Positions 20,335 to 28,365 of a DNA stretch of 64,000 nucleotides are shown here, in pieces (within the stretch, counting starts at the first letter, position 1; every line of letters begins with the position of its first letter). This DNA is from Geomonas diazotrophica (GTDB lineage: Bacteria; Desulfobacterota; Desulfuromonadia; Geobacterales; Geobacteraceae): NCBI RefSeq assembly GCF_018919385.1, contig NZ_JAHLMF010000012.1:2483-66482 (forward strand), given 5' to 3'. The position numbers were made by a program, and so were the translations under genes. The notes under the pieces were generated by a model that saw only the letters and a program-made list of their open reading frames with translations, was not told the origin of the DNA and ran no database searches.

Positions 20335-21969
20335 TTACCCGAGGATCTGCTTCAGGTCGCCTTCTGCGGTGCCGATCGGGCCGATGTTGAAGTTCTCGAC
20401 CAGGAAGTTCAGCACGTTCGGGGTGATGAAGGCCGGCAGGCTCGGTCCCAGCTTGATGTTCTTCACGCCCAGGTGGAGCAGGGTGAGGAGGATCGCCACC
20501 GCCTTCTGCTCGTACCAGGAGAGGATGAAGGAGAGCGGCAGGTCGTTGACGCCGCAGTTGAAGGCGCCGGCAAGTGCCACGGCGATCTGGATCGCGGAGT
20601 AGGCGTCGTTGCACTGGCCGATGTCCAGAAGGCGCGGGATGCCGCCGATGTCGCCGAAGTCGAGCTTGTTGAAGCGGTACTTGCCGCAGGCCAGGGTCAG
20701 GATGACGCAGTCGCTCGGCACCTGTTCGGCGAACTCGGTGTAGTAGTTACGGCCGGTCTTGGCGCCGTCGCAACCGCCGATCAGGAAGAAGTGACGGATC
20801 TGTCCTGCCTTCACCGCGTCGATGACCTTGTCGGCCACGCCGAGCACCGCGTTGTGCCCGAAGCCGGTGAGGATCTCCTTGCCCGGGGCCTCTTCGAAGC
20901 CGGGGAGTGCGAGCGCCTTCTCGATTACCGGGGAGAAGTCCCAGCCGTTGATGTTCTTGACGTCCGGCCACTGAACCAGGCCCCAGGTGAAGAGACGGTC
21001 TTTGTAGCTCTCGGCCGGGCGCTGGATGCAGTTGGTGTTGAAGATGATGGCGCCGGGGAAGTCCACGAACTCCTTGGCCTGGTCCTGCCATGCACCGCCG
21101 AAGTTGCCGGCCAGGTGGGCGTACTTCTTGAGACCCGGGTAGCCGTGGGCGGGAAGCATCTCGCCGTGGGTGTAGATGTTGATCCCTTTGCCTTCGGTCT
21201 GCTTCAGGAGCTCTTCCAGCATGCGCAGGTCGTGGCCGGAAACGAGGATCGCCTTGCCCGCCTTGGTGCCGAGCTGTACCGGGGTCGGTACCGGGTGGCC
21301 GAAGCTGTCGGTGTTGGCCTTGTCGAGGAGCTCCATGGTGACCAGGTTGATCTTGCCGCATTCCATGGCGAGGCCGACGTAGTCCATGAGGCCGAGTTTG
21401 AGGTCGAGGGTCGCTGCCAGCGCCTTGTGGGTGAAGGCGTAGACCTCTTCGCTCTCGAGGCCGATCACCAGGGCGTGGTGAGCGTACGCCGCGTAGCCTT
21501 TCATGCCGTAGATGAGGATTTCCCTGACGGACTTCACGTCGGCGTCGATCTCGTCGCTCTTGACGCCGTGTTTTGCACCCAGTTCGACCAGCTCGGAAGT
21601 GGTGCCGGCGTGGAACGGCTGCGCCGCCTCGGGTACGGCGCCGGCGTACGGGGCGCCGTTGGCCTTCTCGTACAGTGCCTGTGCCTGGTTGCGCAGGGTG
21701 GCTGCTTCACGCACCAGCTTGGCGATCTCCTCGGCGTCGAAGTCGACGTTGGTCACCGTGGTGAAGAGGCCGTCCAGCATGAAGCGGTCGATGGCTGCGT
21801 CCTTGGCGCCTTTCTCGCGGGCGAGGTTGGCCCAGAAGGCGATCCCTTTCAGGTTGTACACCAGCAGGTCCTGCAGAGCAGCTACTTCCGGTTTCTTGCC
21901 GCAGACGCCTACTTTGGAGCAACCGCCGTTGGCGGCCTGTTCACACTGGTAGCAAAACATGTTGTCCAT
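20335..21969 (-). CDS. hcp: Hybrid cluster protein (hydroxylamine reductase/NO-stress protein)
   Basis: 544 residues from the ATG at 21969, which has AAGGAGG six bases upstream. The N-terminal cluster motif is CYQC, seven residues, C, five residues, C (CYQCEQAANGGCSKVGVC), the class I [4Fe-4S] spacing. Hybrid-cluster ligands are visible in IFNTNCIQRP, FLIGGCDGAKTGRNYYTEF, LTLACGKYRFNKL and IGQCNDAYSA. Hcp reduces NO to N2O or hydroxylamine to ammonia and protects anaerobes from nitrosative stress. A second in-frame ATG at 22038, also with a fair ribosome site, would add 23 residues (MKTFLKNLFG...), so the N-terminus is not fully settled. Confidence 0.96.
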   Translation of the reverse strand: MDNMFCYQCEQAANGGCSKVGVCGKKPEVAALQDLLVYNLKGIAFWANLAREKGAKDAAIDRFMLDGLFTTVTNVDFDAEEIAKLVREAATLRNQAQALYEKANGAPYAGAVPEAAQPFHAGTTSELVELGAKHGVKSDEIDADVKSVREILIYGMKGYAAYAHHALVIGLESEEVYAFTHKALAATLDLKLGLMDYVGLAMECGKINLVTMELLDKANTDSFGHPVPTPVQLGTKAGKAILVSGHDLRMLEELLKQTEGKGINIYTHGEMLPAHGYPGLKKYAHLAGNFGGAWQDQAKEFVDFPGAIIFNTNCIQRPAESYKDRLFTWGLVQWPDVKNINGWDFSPVIEKALALPGFEEAPGKEILTGFGHNAVLGVADKVIDAVKAGQIRHFFLIGGCDGAKTGRNYYTEFAEQVPSDCVILTLACGKYRFNKLDFGDIGGIPRLLDIGQCNDAYSAIQIAVALAGAFNCGVNDLPLSFILSWYEQKAVAILLTLLHLGVKNIKLGPSLPAFITPNVLNFLVENFNIGPIGTAEGDLKQILG

Positions 21970-22146
21970 CACTTCCTCCTTAGCGTTGTTTTGAGTTGAG
22001 TTTCCCATACCGAAAAGGTTCTTCAAAAAGGTCTTCATCCGTTCTCCCGAGTGAGCTTGATCTGTCGAAGCGGTCCCCGTGGCAGTCATCGGCTCCTTTG
22101 TGCCGCTTCGATGATGTGACTCTAGCGGCTATTGCCGGTGGCGACC

Positions 22147-22160
22147 TTGACCTAAGTCAT
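22147..22160 (-). promoter_or_regulatory. Possible Crp/Fnr-type (HcpR-like) operator upstream of hcp
   Basis: TTGACCTAAGTCAT is an inverted repeat of TTGAC-N4-GTCAA type about 180 bases before the hcp start (about 110 before the alternative start). In delta-proteobacteria, HcpR, a Crp/Fnr-family regulator, is known to control hcp from inverted repeats containing TGAC/GTCA. The assignment is by similarity and gene context only. Confidence 0.4.
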
Positions 22161-22225
22161 AAAAAACGGGTTTGTGGTTTTGGGGATCTTTTTTGTCTTG
22201 TGGCGGGGGATGGGGGCTTTGGGGG

Positions 22226-22371
22226 AGCCAACGGGAGCCAACGGGAGCCAATGGGAAGGATGGGAAGGATGGGAAGGATGGGAAGGATGGGAAGGATGGG
22301 AAGGGCGGGAAGGGCGGGAAGGGCGGGAAGAGCGGTGCTGAGGGGGGGAGCGGTGCTGAGGGGGGGAGCGT
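22226..22371. repeat. Nested minisatellite: 10-bp, 9-bp and 18-bp tandem units
   Basis: Three copies of GGGAGCCAAC/T are followed by about five copies of TGGGAAGGA, about three or four of GGGAAGGGC, and two of an 18-base unit containing GCGGTGCTGAGGGGGGGA. The 22171-22450 stretch around it holds no convincing gene. Because the units are 9 bases, all frames give low-complexity peptides (GKD/GKG, GRM, LPI), which are not evidence of coding. Confidence 0.9.
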
Positions 22372-22450
22372 GGCGCGGCGGCGGGCGGATGTGCTGCAGC
22401 ACTGCGGAGGCAGGCGGGGAGCGTCGTCGCTTACCCCGCTGCATTGGACA

Positions 22451-22723
22451 TCAGTGGACTATGCTGCCTACCATGGCCTTGTAGATGTCGGGACGGAGCA
22501 CGAACTGCAACCTCGATGAGGTGGCGGTGCCAAAGGCTATGGCCTGCTCACCGCCGATGTAGTTGTTGAGATGGTAGATGGGGCGCAGGTTGAATCCCAG
22601 CCGCCCCAAATCGGCTTCGAAGACGCGGCCGTATTTCGACGCCAGTTCGGAGACCCGGTCCCAGGTCCCTAACATTTCCAGGGGAATGGACACCCCGTCT
22701 GCTACACGAATAAGTTCCGGCAT
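22451..22723 (-). CDS. Hypothetical protein, 90 residues
   Basis: Starts at the ATG at 22723 with AGGAGGAG nine bases upstream. The sequence begins MPELIRVADGVSIPLEMLGT and ends DIYKAMVGSIVH. No signal peptide, membrane segment or recognised domain is visible. The good ribosome site and ordinary codon use support a real gene. It stands between the minisatellite and the MFS transporter gene on the same strand. Confidence 0.65.
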   Translation of the reverse strand: MPELIRVADGVSIPLEMLGTWDRVSELASKYGRVFEADLGRLGFNLRPIYHLNNYIGGEQAIAFGTATSSRLQFVLRPDIYKAMVGSIVH

Positions 22724-22782
22724 GCTTTGCTCCTCCTGACTTCTGAGGATTTTATCGGCGAGCACGCCTGGAACTTGAGAGG

Positions 22783-24015
22783 TTAACTGCGCAAAACGTC
22801 GAGTGAGGCAACGGCGTTGCGGGCGGGGCATTCGGTCTCGGCGCAGGTGGTGAGAAACTTCAAAAGTGCCAGCCCGCCCCCGAGGAGTCCCAAGATCAGG
22901 AGCACCACGCCCTGCCACCCAAAGGCGCTCCAGAACAGTCCGCCGACGGTGCCGGAGACGCTGGACCCGAGGTAGTAGAAAAAGAGATAGAGGGAGGCAG
23001 CCTGCGCACGTGCGCTCTTGGCGCGGCTCCCCACCCAGCTGGAGGCGATGGTGTGGGCGCCGAAGAAGCCGCAGGTGAAAATGGCGATCCCGGTAACGAT
23101 GGTGCCCAGGTCGCGGCTCACCGTGCACAAGGCCCCCGCGACCATGGTGCCTATGGTGAGAAAGAGCATCCGGCCACGTCCGAAGCGCTCCACCTGCACC
23201 CCGATCATGGAAGAGCTGAAGGAACCGAGCATGTAGACCAGGAAGATAAGACTCACCAGCGAGGCCGGGAGGTGGTACGGCGCACCCAAAAGCCGGAAGG
23301 TGATGTAGTTGTACAGGGTCACGAAGCTCCCCATGATCAGGAAGGAGATCCCGTACAGGCAGAGCAGCCCCGGGTCCTGCAACTGCCGGTAGAGGGAGCT
23401 GAACAGGTAACGCACCGCAAAGGGTCGCTTCTTGAAGTTCTCCGAGGGGGGGAGGCTCTTGGCGAAATAGAGGCTCAGCACGAAGCAGACTGCGCCGATG
23501 ACGGCAAGGGCCGTGCGCCAGGAGGTCGCCTCCGCCATGGTGGCGGTGAAGATCCTGCCGGTCATGCCGCCGATGGCGTTGCCGCTTATGTAGAGCCCGA
23601 TGGCGGAGGTGAGCGAAGCCGGGGCGATCTCCTCGCTCAGATAGGCCAGGGCCACGGCCGGAAGCCCTGCCAGGGCGATCCCCTGCAGGAACCTCACCAC
23701 GACCAGCTGCTCGAGGCTCTGGGTATGGGCGGTCAGGTAGGCCAAAACGGAGGTGGTTACCAGCGAGGCGACCATCACGGTTTTCCGCCCCAGCGTCTCG
23801 GAGATGGTCCCGGCGAAAAGCATCGAGACGGCGAGGGCGCAGGAGGTGACGGAAAGCGGCAGGCTGGCGAACATGGCGCTGACGCCGAACTCCCGGGTGA
23901 ACACCGGCAACAGCGGCTGCAGGTCGTACAGCGTGATGAAGGTGACGAAACCCGCGAAGAAAAAGGCCCAGTTGATCTGCCGGTATCGTTTGGTGCCGCT
24001 TTTGATGGATCCCAT
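22783..24015 (-). CDS. Major facilitator superfamily transporter
   Basis: 410 residues from the ATG at 24015 (GGGG upstream); a start 12 codons earlier is possible. It has 12 predicted hydrophobic segments and the MFS loop 2-3 motif GTISETLGRKTVM. Overall it resembles the YnfM/arabinose-efflux group (QINWAFFFAGFVTFITLYDLQPLLPVF). The substrate is unknown. It is divergent from a LysR regulator with 115 bases between, the usual arrangement for a regulator and its target exporter. Confidence 0.9.
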   Translation of the reverse strand: MGSIKSGTKRYRQINWAFFFAGFVTFITLYDLQPLLPVFTREFGVSAMFASLPLSVTSCALAVSMLFAGTISETLGRKTVMVASLVTTSVLAYLTAHTQSLEQLVVVRFLQGIALAGLPAVALAYLSEEIAPASLTSAIGLYISGNAIGGMTGRIFTATMAEATSWRTALAVIGAVCFVLSLYFAKSLPPSENFKKRPFAVRYLFSSLYRQLQDPGLLCLYGISFLIMGSFVTLYNYITFRLLGAPYHLPASLVSLIFLVYMLGSFSSSMIGVQVERFGRGRMLFLTIGTMVAGALCTVSRDLGTIVTGIAIFTCGFFGAHTIASSWVGSRAKSARAQAASLYLFFYYLGSSVSGTVGGLFWSAFGWQGVVLLILGLLGGGLALLKFLTTCAETECPARNAVASLDVLRS

Positions 24016-24070
24016 TGTTTTCCCCTGTTGTTGTCGCCGCTTCCGAAGCAACTATAACCCTTGCCGCATC

Positions 24071-24094
24071 ATAAGAAAAATATATAATGCTTAT
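24071..24094. promoter_or_regulatory. Inverted repeat in the MFS/LysR divergent promoter
   Basis: ATAAG-N14-CTTAT centred in a very AT-rich stretch, with a further AT-rich ATCG/CGAT repeat near 24093-24120. Position and symmetry fit a LysR-type operator (T-N11-A core), but the assignment rests on context. Confidence 0.4.
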
Positions 24095-24130
24095 CGCTTC
24101 GATAGCTATTTTTTATCGATTGGGGGCGGC

Positions 24131-25036
24131 ATGGACATCAGGCAGTTGAGGTATTTCCTCGAGGTGGCGCGGCTTAGCAACTTCACCAAGGCGGCGGAGT
24201 CGCTGCGCATCGCGCAGCCCGCGGTCAGCATGGCGGTGAAGAAGCTGGAGGAGGAACTGGACCTGGTCCTTTTCAACCGCCAGGACAAGAAGGTCTCGCT
24301 GACGGCGGAGGGGGAGATCTTCCTGTCGCACGCCAGGCGGATCATGGATGACCTGCGCGGCGCCGAGCTGGAGATGGCCGAACTGAAGGGGCTCAGCAGG
24401 GGAGAGGTGAGGATCGGCATCACCCCGATGATAAGCGCCTACTTCTTTCCCGACATCTTCCGGGACTTCAAGAGGGCCTATCCACAACTGAGCATCTCGG
24501 TGCTCGGGGAGGGCTCGGGGAGGATCCAGAAGATGATCGGGGATGGGGAGCTGGACATGGGGGTGGTTGCCGGCGGGGGGAGCGCCGCCTTTCCCGCCAC
24601 GCTGGAGGTGCGCCGTTTCCTGCGCGAGGAGATCGTTGTCTGCGTGCCGCTGGACCATCCCTTTGCCGGACGGCAGGCCGTGACGCTCACAGAGTTCATC
24701 GGAGAGCCGCTGGTCTTCTACAAGGAGGGGTACTACATCAGGGAGTTCTTCCTGGAGGCGCTCAAGGGGACCGGCAGTGCGCCAAGAATAATCTTCGAGA
24801 CCAACCTCTTCTCCCTGGTCAAGTCGCTGGTGCGCAACGGTACCGGGATCTCCATCTTCCTCAAGATGGTGGTGGCCGAGGACACCGATCTCGCCGCGGT
24901 CTCCTTCGATCCTCCGTTGCACCTCGACCTGCTCATCGCCTGGAAGAAGGACACCTATCTCTCGCTGGCCAACCGCGCCTTCGTCGACTTCCTGCTGGAG
25001 CATGCCCCGGGGGAGCGGGATGGGGAGCAGCGGTAG
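24131..25036 (+). CDS. LysR-family transcriptional regulator
   Basis: 301 residues. The start at 24131 follows GGGGGCGGC and gives the canonical LysR N-terminus MDIRQLRYFLEVARLSNFTKAAESL, with the winged helix-turn-helix in residues 1-60. The periplasmic-binding-like effector domain follows (GEVRIGITPMISAYF, GELDMGVVAGG, LVFYKEG). Upstream codons in this frame read through the divergent promoter and are not part of the gene. It probably controls the divergent MFS gene. The effector is unknown. Confidence 0.93.
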   Translation: MDIRQLRYFLEVARLSNFTKAAESLRIAQPAVSMAVKKLEEELDLVLFNRQDKKVSLTAEGEIFLSHARRIMDDLRGAELEMAELKGLSRGEVRIGITPMISAYFFPDIFRDFKRAYPQLSISVLGEGSGRIQKMIGDGELDMGVVAGGGSAAFPATLEVRRFLREEIVVCVPLDHPFAGRQAVTLTEFIGEPLVFYKEGYYIREFFLEALKGTGSAPRIIFETNLFSLVKSLVRNGTGISIFLKMVVAEDTDLAAVSFDPPLHLDLLIAWKKDTYLSLANRAFVDFLLEHAPGERDGEQR

Positions 25037-25044
25037 CCCCCCCT

Positions 25045-25614
25045 TTACATCGGCTCCAGCAACTCCATCAGCTTGCCCGCTATCTTCTTGGGGGGAAGGA
25101 CGTAATCGACCGCACCGGTCTGGGCAGCCGCCTTGGGCATGCCGTAGATGGTGGATGACTGCTGGTCCTGGGCGATGGTGATGCCGCCGATCTCGTGGAT
25201 GTGCCTGATCCCGTCGGCGCCGTCGCGCCCCATGCCGGTCAGCACGATGCCGATCAACTTGCCTTTCAGCGGCCTGCCCAAGGAGAGCATGGTGACGTCC
25301 GCGGCCGGCTGCACGTAGTTGACCCTGGGCCCCTCGCACAGGACCACCCGGTTGTTTCCCGTCAACTGGAGGTGTAGCCCCCCCGGCGCCATGTAGACGT
25401 GACCGCTTTTCAGGAACTCGCCGTCTTCGGCGAGCTTCACCGGCATCGAGGCGGCTGTTGCCAGTCCCTGCGCGATGCGGTAGTCCATCTCCGGCGTGAT
25501 GTGCAGCACGATGAGAAAGGCTGCGTTCAGCGGCGGCAGTTCCCTGAACAGCGCCTTGAGCGTCAGCGGCCCTCCGGTGGAGACGCCTATGACCACCAGG
25601 TTCCTGCTAGTCAT
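25045..25614 (-). CDS. Stand-alone CheB-type methylesterase domain
   Basis: 189 residues, only the catalytic domain of CheB with no receiver. The catalytic Ser is in GVSTGGP, the His in VLHITPEM and the Asp in TGMGRDGADG. It would remove methyl groups from, or deamidate, receptor glutamates without direct phosphorylation control. It overlaps the preceding response regulator by 8 bases, which may supply the receiver in trans. It is last in the chemosensory operon, which also encodes a full-length CheB. Confidence 0.92.
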   Translation of the reverse strand: MTSRNLVVIGVSTGGPLTLKALFRELPPLNAAFLIVLHITPEMDYRIAQGLATAASMPVKLAEDGEFLKSGHVYMAPGGLHLQLTGNNRVVLCEGPRVNYVQPAADVTMLSLGRPLKGKLIGIVLTGMGRDGADGIRHIHEIGGITIAQDQQSSTIYGMPKAAAQTGAVDYVLPPKKIAGKLMELLEPM

Positions 25615-25999
25615 GGTCGACCGGCGTGTTCAGCAGGGTGAGGTAGTACTCGATGGAATCCAGCAACTCGTCCGGGGTGAAGGGCTTGGTCATGTAGTCC
25701 GAGACGTACTCCTGCAGCCCCTCCATCTTCGAGTCGGGCTCGCCCATCCCGGTCAACATGACGATGACGTTGCCCGGGTACAGCCCCCGGTCCACGATCT
25801 CCCTGATGGTGTCCCAACCGTCCATGTCCGGCATCATGATGTCCATGAGGATGACCCCCCGGAATCCCGCCTCCAGTTGCTCCAGGCACTCGGGACCGCT
25901 GGCCGCGCTGGCCAATTCGAGCCGCGCGGATTCGCAGATGATGTCCACCGATGCCCTGACGTACTCGTTGTCGTCTACGATCATTACCCGTCTGTTCAT
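25607..25999 (-). CDS. Single-domain response regulator (CheY-like)
   Basis: 130 residues, one receiver. Acidic residues are in MIVDDNEY, the phospho-acceptor Asp in VILMDIMMPDMDG, Thr in VIVMLTGMG and Lys in YMTKPFTPDE. There is no output domain. It overlaps both the upstream hybrid kinase (by 4 bases) and the downstream methylesterase, so it is probably their dedicated partner. Confidence 0.95.
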   Translation of the reverse strand: MNRRVMIVDDNEYVRASVDIICESARLELASAASGPECLEQLEAGFRGVILMDIMMPDMDGWDTIREIVDRGLYPGNVIVMLTGMGEPDSKMEGLQEYVSDYMTKPFTPDELLDSIEYYLTLLNTPVDHD

Positions 26000-28365
26000 G
26001 GCTGTGGTTCCTTATGTTCCGGCGCGGGCGCGCCTTGCTGTGTTTCGAGGAGCTGGGCCATGGTGCGGTGGTCCAGCGGCGGGGGCTCGCCTTGGGGCGG
26101 TTTCACCTGGTACAGCATCTCGTTGATCCGGGCCATGAACTGCTCCAGGGTGAAGGGCTTGGCCAGGAAGATCGCCTCCTGGCGCAGGTTTTCTTCCTGT
26201 GGCGCCATGGCGTTGGTGTATCCGGAAATGTAGAGCACGGGGAGCGCGGGGTAGCGCTCCTGCAGTTTCTCGTACAGCTCGGGCCCGGTCATTTCCGGCA
26301 TGACCACGTCCGTCGCCAGCAGGTCGATCCCCTGTTCCTCCGCCTCCGCCAGCTCCAGCGCCCGGGACGGGGTCTCCGCCACCAGGACCCGGTAGCCGAA
26401 GGAGGCGAGCAGGTCGGCGGCGACCTCGCGGATCATCTGGTTGTCCTCGACCAGCAGGATGGTCCTCTCGCTGCTGTCATGCTCGGGGGGGGCTACCCCG
26501 GCGGGAGGGCGCATGATGGGCTCGGCGGAACTCGCGCTGGCGGGGAGGTAGATCGCGAACCTCGTGCCCTGCCCCGGGCGGCTCTTCACGTCGATGCAGC
26601 CGCCGTGATGCTTGATGACGCCGTAGACCGTGGCGAGACCGAGGCCGGTGCCGCGGCCGCTCTCCTTGGTGGTGAAGAACGGCTCGTACATGTGCCGCAG
26701 CGTCTCCTCGGTCATGCCGCAGCCGTCGTCGCTGAAGGCGAGCAGGATGTAGTGCCCCGGCTTGGCGACCGGATGCTGCCGGTGGAACTCGTCGTCCAGT
26801 ATCAGGTGGCCGGTCTCGATGCAGATGGAGCCGCCCCCCTCGATGGCGTCCTGCGCGTTCAAGACGAGGTTCAAGAGGACCTGCTCCAACTGGCCGCGAT
26901 CTGCCTGGACCTTGGCGGCGCCGGGGGAGAGCAGCAGGTCGATCTCGATGTTGTCCCTGACGGTGGCGCGCATGATCTCCCTGAACGACGTGATCACCTC
27001 GTTCAGGTCCAGAAGGTTCATGTGCAGCATCTGCTTGCGTCCGAAGGAGAGGAGCTTCTGGGTCAGGTCGCTCGCCTTGTGGGCCGCCGAGCTCATGGAC
27101 TGGATCATGCGCGTCTGGGGGCTCCCCTCGGGAGAGATCCTGAGCAGCATGTCGGCATAGACGATGATCGGCGTGAGCAGGTTGTTGAAGTCGTGGGCGA
27201 CGCCGGCGGCCAGCTGTCCCACCGCCTCGATCTTCTGGCTGTGGCGCAGCTGCTCTTCCAGTACGTGACGCCCCTCGTCGGCCCGGACCCGACTGATGGC
27301 GATGCCCGCCAGGTGGGCCGCCGACTCCAGCAACTGGAGATCCTCGTTCCCGGGCGCGCGCGGCTCCCGGTGGTACACCGCGAGGGTTCCCAGGAGGGTG
27401 CCGTTGCTGGCGAAGACCGGCTCGGACCAGCAGGACCTGAGGCCGGCTTCGCGCGCCGGCTGGAAGTTGTGCCAGTAGGGATGGGGGTCGAGATCCTCGA
27501 CCACTACGCGCTGCCGCAGGAAGGCCGCGGTGCCGCAGGAGCCCTTCCCCTTGCCGATCTTTATACCGTCCACCGCCTGGTTGTACTCGGCGGGTAGCGA
27601 GGGGGCGCAGCCGTGGCGCAGCCTGGTGCCCGATTCGTCGACGAGGAGTATGGAGCAGAGCGAGCCGGGAAGGCAATCCTCGACGAACTGCACCACGTCG
27701 GTCAGCAGCTCCTCCAGCTCCGCGTCGCTGGCGATCCGTTCCAGCGCCTTGAGGCGGCTGCGCTCCCGCTGTTCGGCGTGCTTTCTCTGGGTGATGTCCC
27801 GCGCGATGCTCAAGATCAGCGTCCGACCTTCGCTCTCCATGACCCGTGCCCGGACCTCTATCGGGATCTCGGACCCGTCCTTGGCGAGGTAGGCGCTCTC
27901 GAAGCTGGCCTCGCCGCTTTCCTTGAGCCTGGCGATGGTCGGCTCCTCGCTGGCGGCGAATTCGGGCGGTTCCAGCTGCTGCAGGCGGAGCCCGACCAGC
28001 TCTTCCGGTGCGTACCCGGTCAGCCGGCAGAGCGCCTGGTTGAAGTAGAGCAGCCGTCCCTGCTCGTCGGTCTGCACGATGCAATCGTTGGCGGCCTCGA
28101 TCTGGGCCGCTTTGAGCGCCAGCTCCGCCTGTTGCCCTTGGACGATGCGCTCGGTTTCCTCCAGGTGAGCCAGGTGGGAGAACAGGATACGGGTAAGTGC
28201 CGCAATCACCACGCAGAGAACGAGGATCAGCATGGACTGCTGCAACGGCTCACCGACCAGGGACCCGCTCTCGCCCAAGGCGAAGATGCCGATCACCGCG
28301 GCGATTACGGCCGCGACGGTTATGCCGATGCGGGTCTTGAGCTCTGCTATGGAGAAGTGTCTCAT
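25996..28365 (-). CDS. Hybrid sensor histidine kinase (TM-PAS-GAF-HisKA-HATPase-REC)
   Basis: 789 residues. Two membrane helices lie at about 12-60. A PAS domain follows at about 80-195 ([20 protein letters not shown]), then a GAF domain at about 205-360. The histidine box is [15 protein letters not shown], the N-box is LVLNAQDAI and the G-boxes include DDGCGM and [15 protein letters not shown]-terminal receiver has its Asp in [13 protein letters not shown]. It is probably an input to the chemosensory operon, fed through a phosphorelay to the next-encoded response regulator. It overlaps its neighbours by 4 bases. Confidence 0.93.
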   Translation of the reverse strand: MRHFSIAELKTRIGITVAAVIAAVIGIFALGESGSLVGEPLQQSMLILVLCVVIAALTRILFSHLAHLEETERIVQGQQAELALKAAQIEAANDCIVQTDEQGRLLYFNQALCRLTGYAPEELVGLRLQQLEPPEFAASEEPTIARLKESGEASFESAYLAKDGSEIPIEVRARVMESEGRTLILSIARDITQRKHAEQRERSRLKALERIASDAELEELLTDVVQFVEDCLPGSLCSILLVDESGTRLRHGCAPSLPAEYNQAVDGIKIGKGKGSCGTAAFLRQRVVVEDLDPHPYWHNFQPAREAGLRSCWSEPVFASNGTLLGTLAVYHREPRAPGNEDLQLLESAAHLAGIAISRVRADEGRHVLEEQLRHSQKIEAVGQLAAGVAHDFNNLLTPIIVYADMLLRISPEGSPQTRMIQSMSSAAHKASDLTQKLLSFGRKQMLHMNLLDLNEVITSFREIMRATVRDNIEIDLLLSPGAAKVQADRGQLEQVLLNLVLNAQDAIEGGGSICIETGHLILDDEFHRQHPVAKPGHYILLAFSDDGCGMTEETLRHMYEPFFTTKESGRGTGLGLATVYGVIKHHGGCIDVKSRPGQGTRFAIYLPASASSAEPIMRPPAGVAPPEHDSSERTILLVEDNQMIREVAADLLASFGYRVLVAETPSRALELAEAEEQGIDLLATDVVMPEMTGPELYEKLQERYPALPVLYISGYTNAMAPQEENLRQEAIFLAKPFTLEQFMARINEMLYQVKPPQGEPPPLDHRTMAQLLETQQGAPAPEHKEPQP

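Noticed and set aside
22226-22330. A CRISPR array
   Set aside because: Units are 9-10 bases and directly abutting, with no spacers and no cas genes nearby.
22172-22519. A collagen-like protein with GKD/GKG repeats
   Set aside because: The repeats come from 9-base DNA units that give low-complexity peptides in every frame and on both strands; there is no ribosome site and the rest of the frame is antisense to a better-supported gene at 22451-22723.
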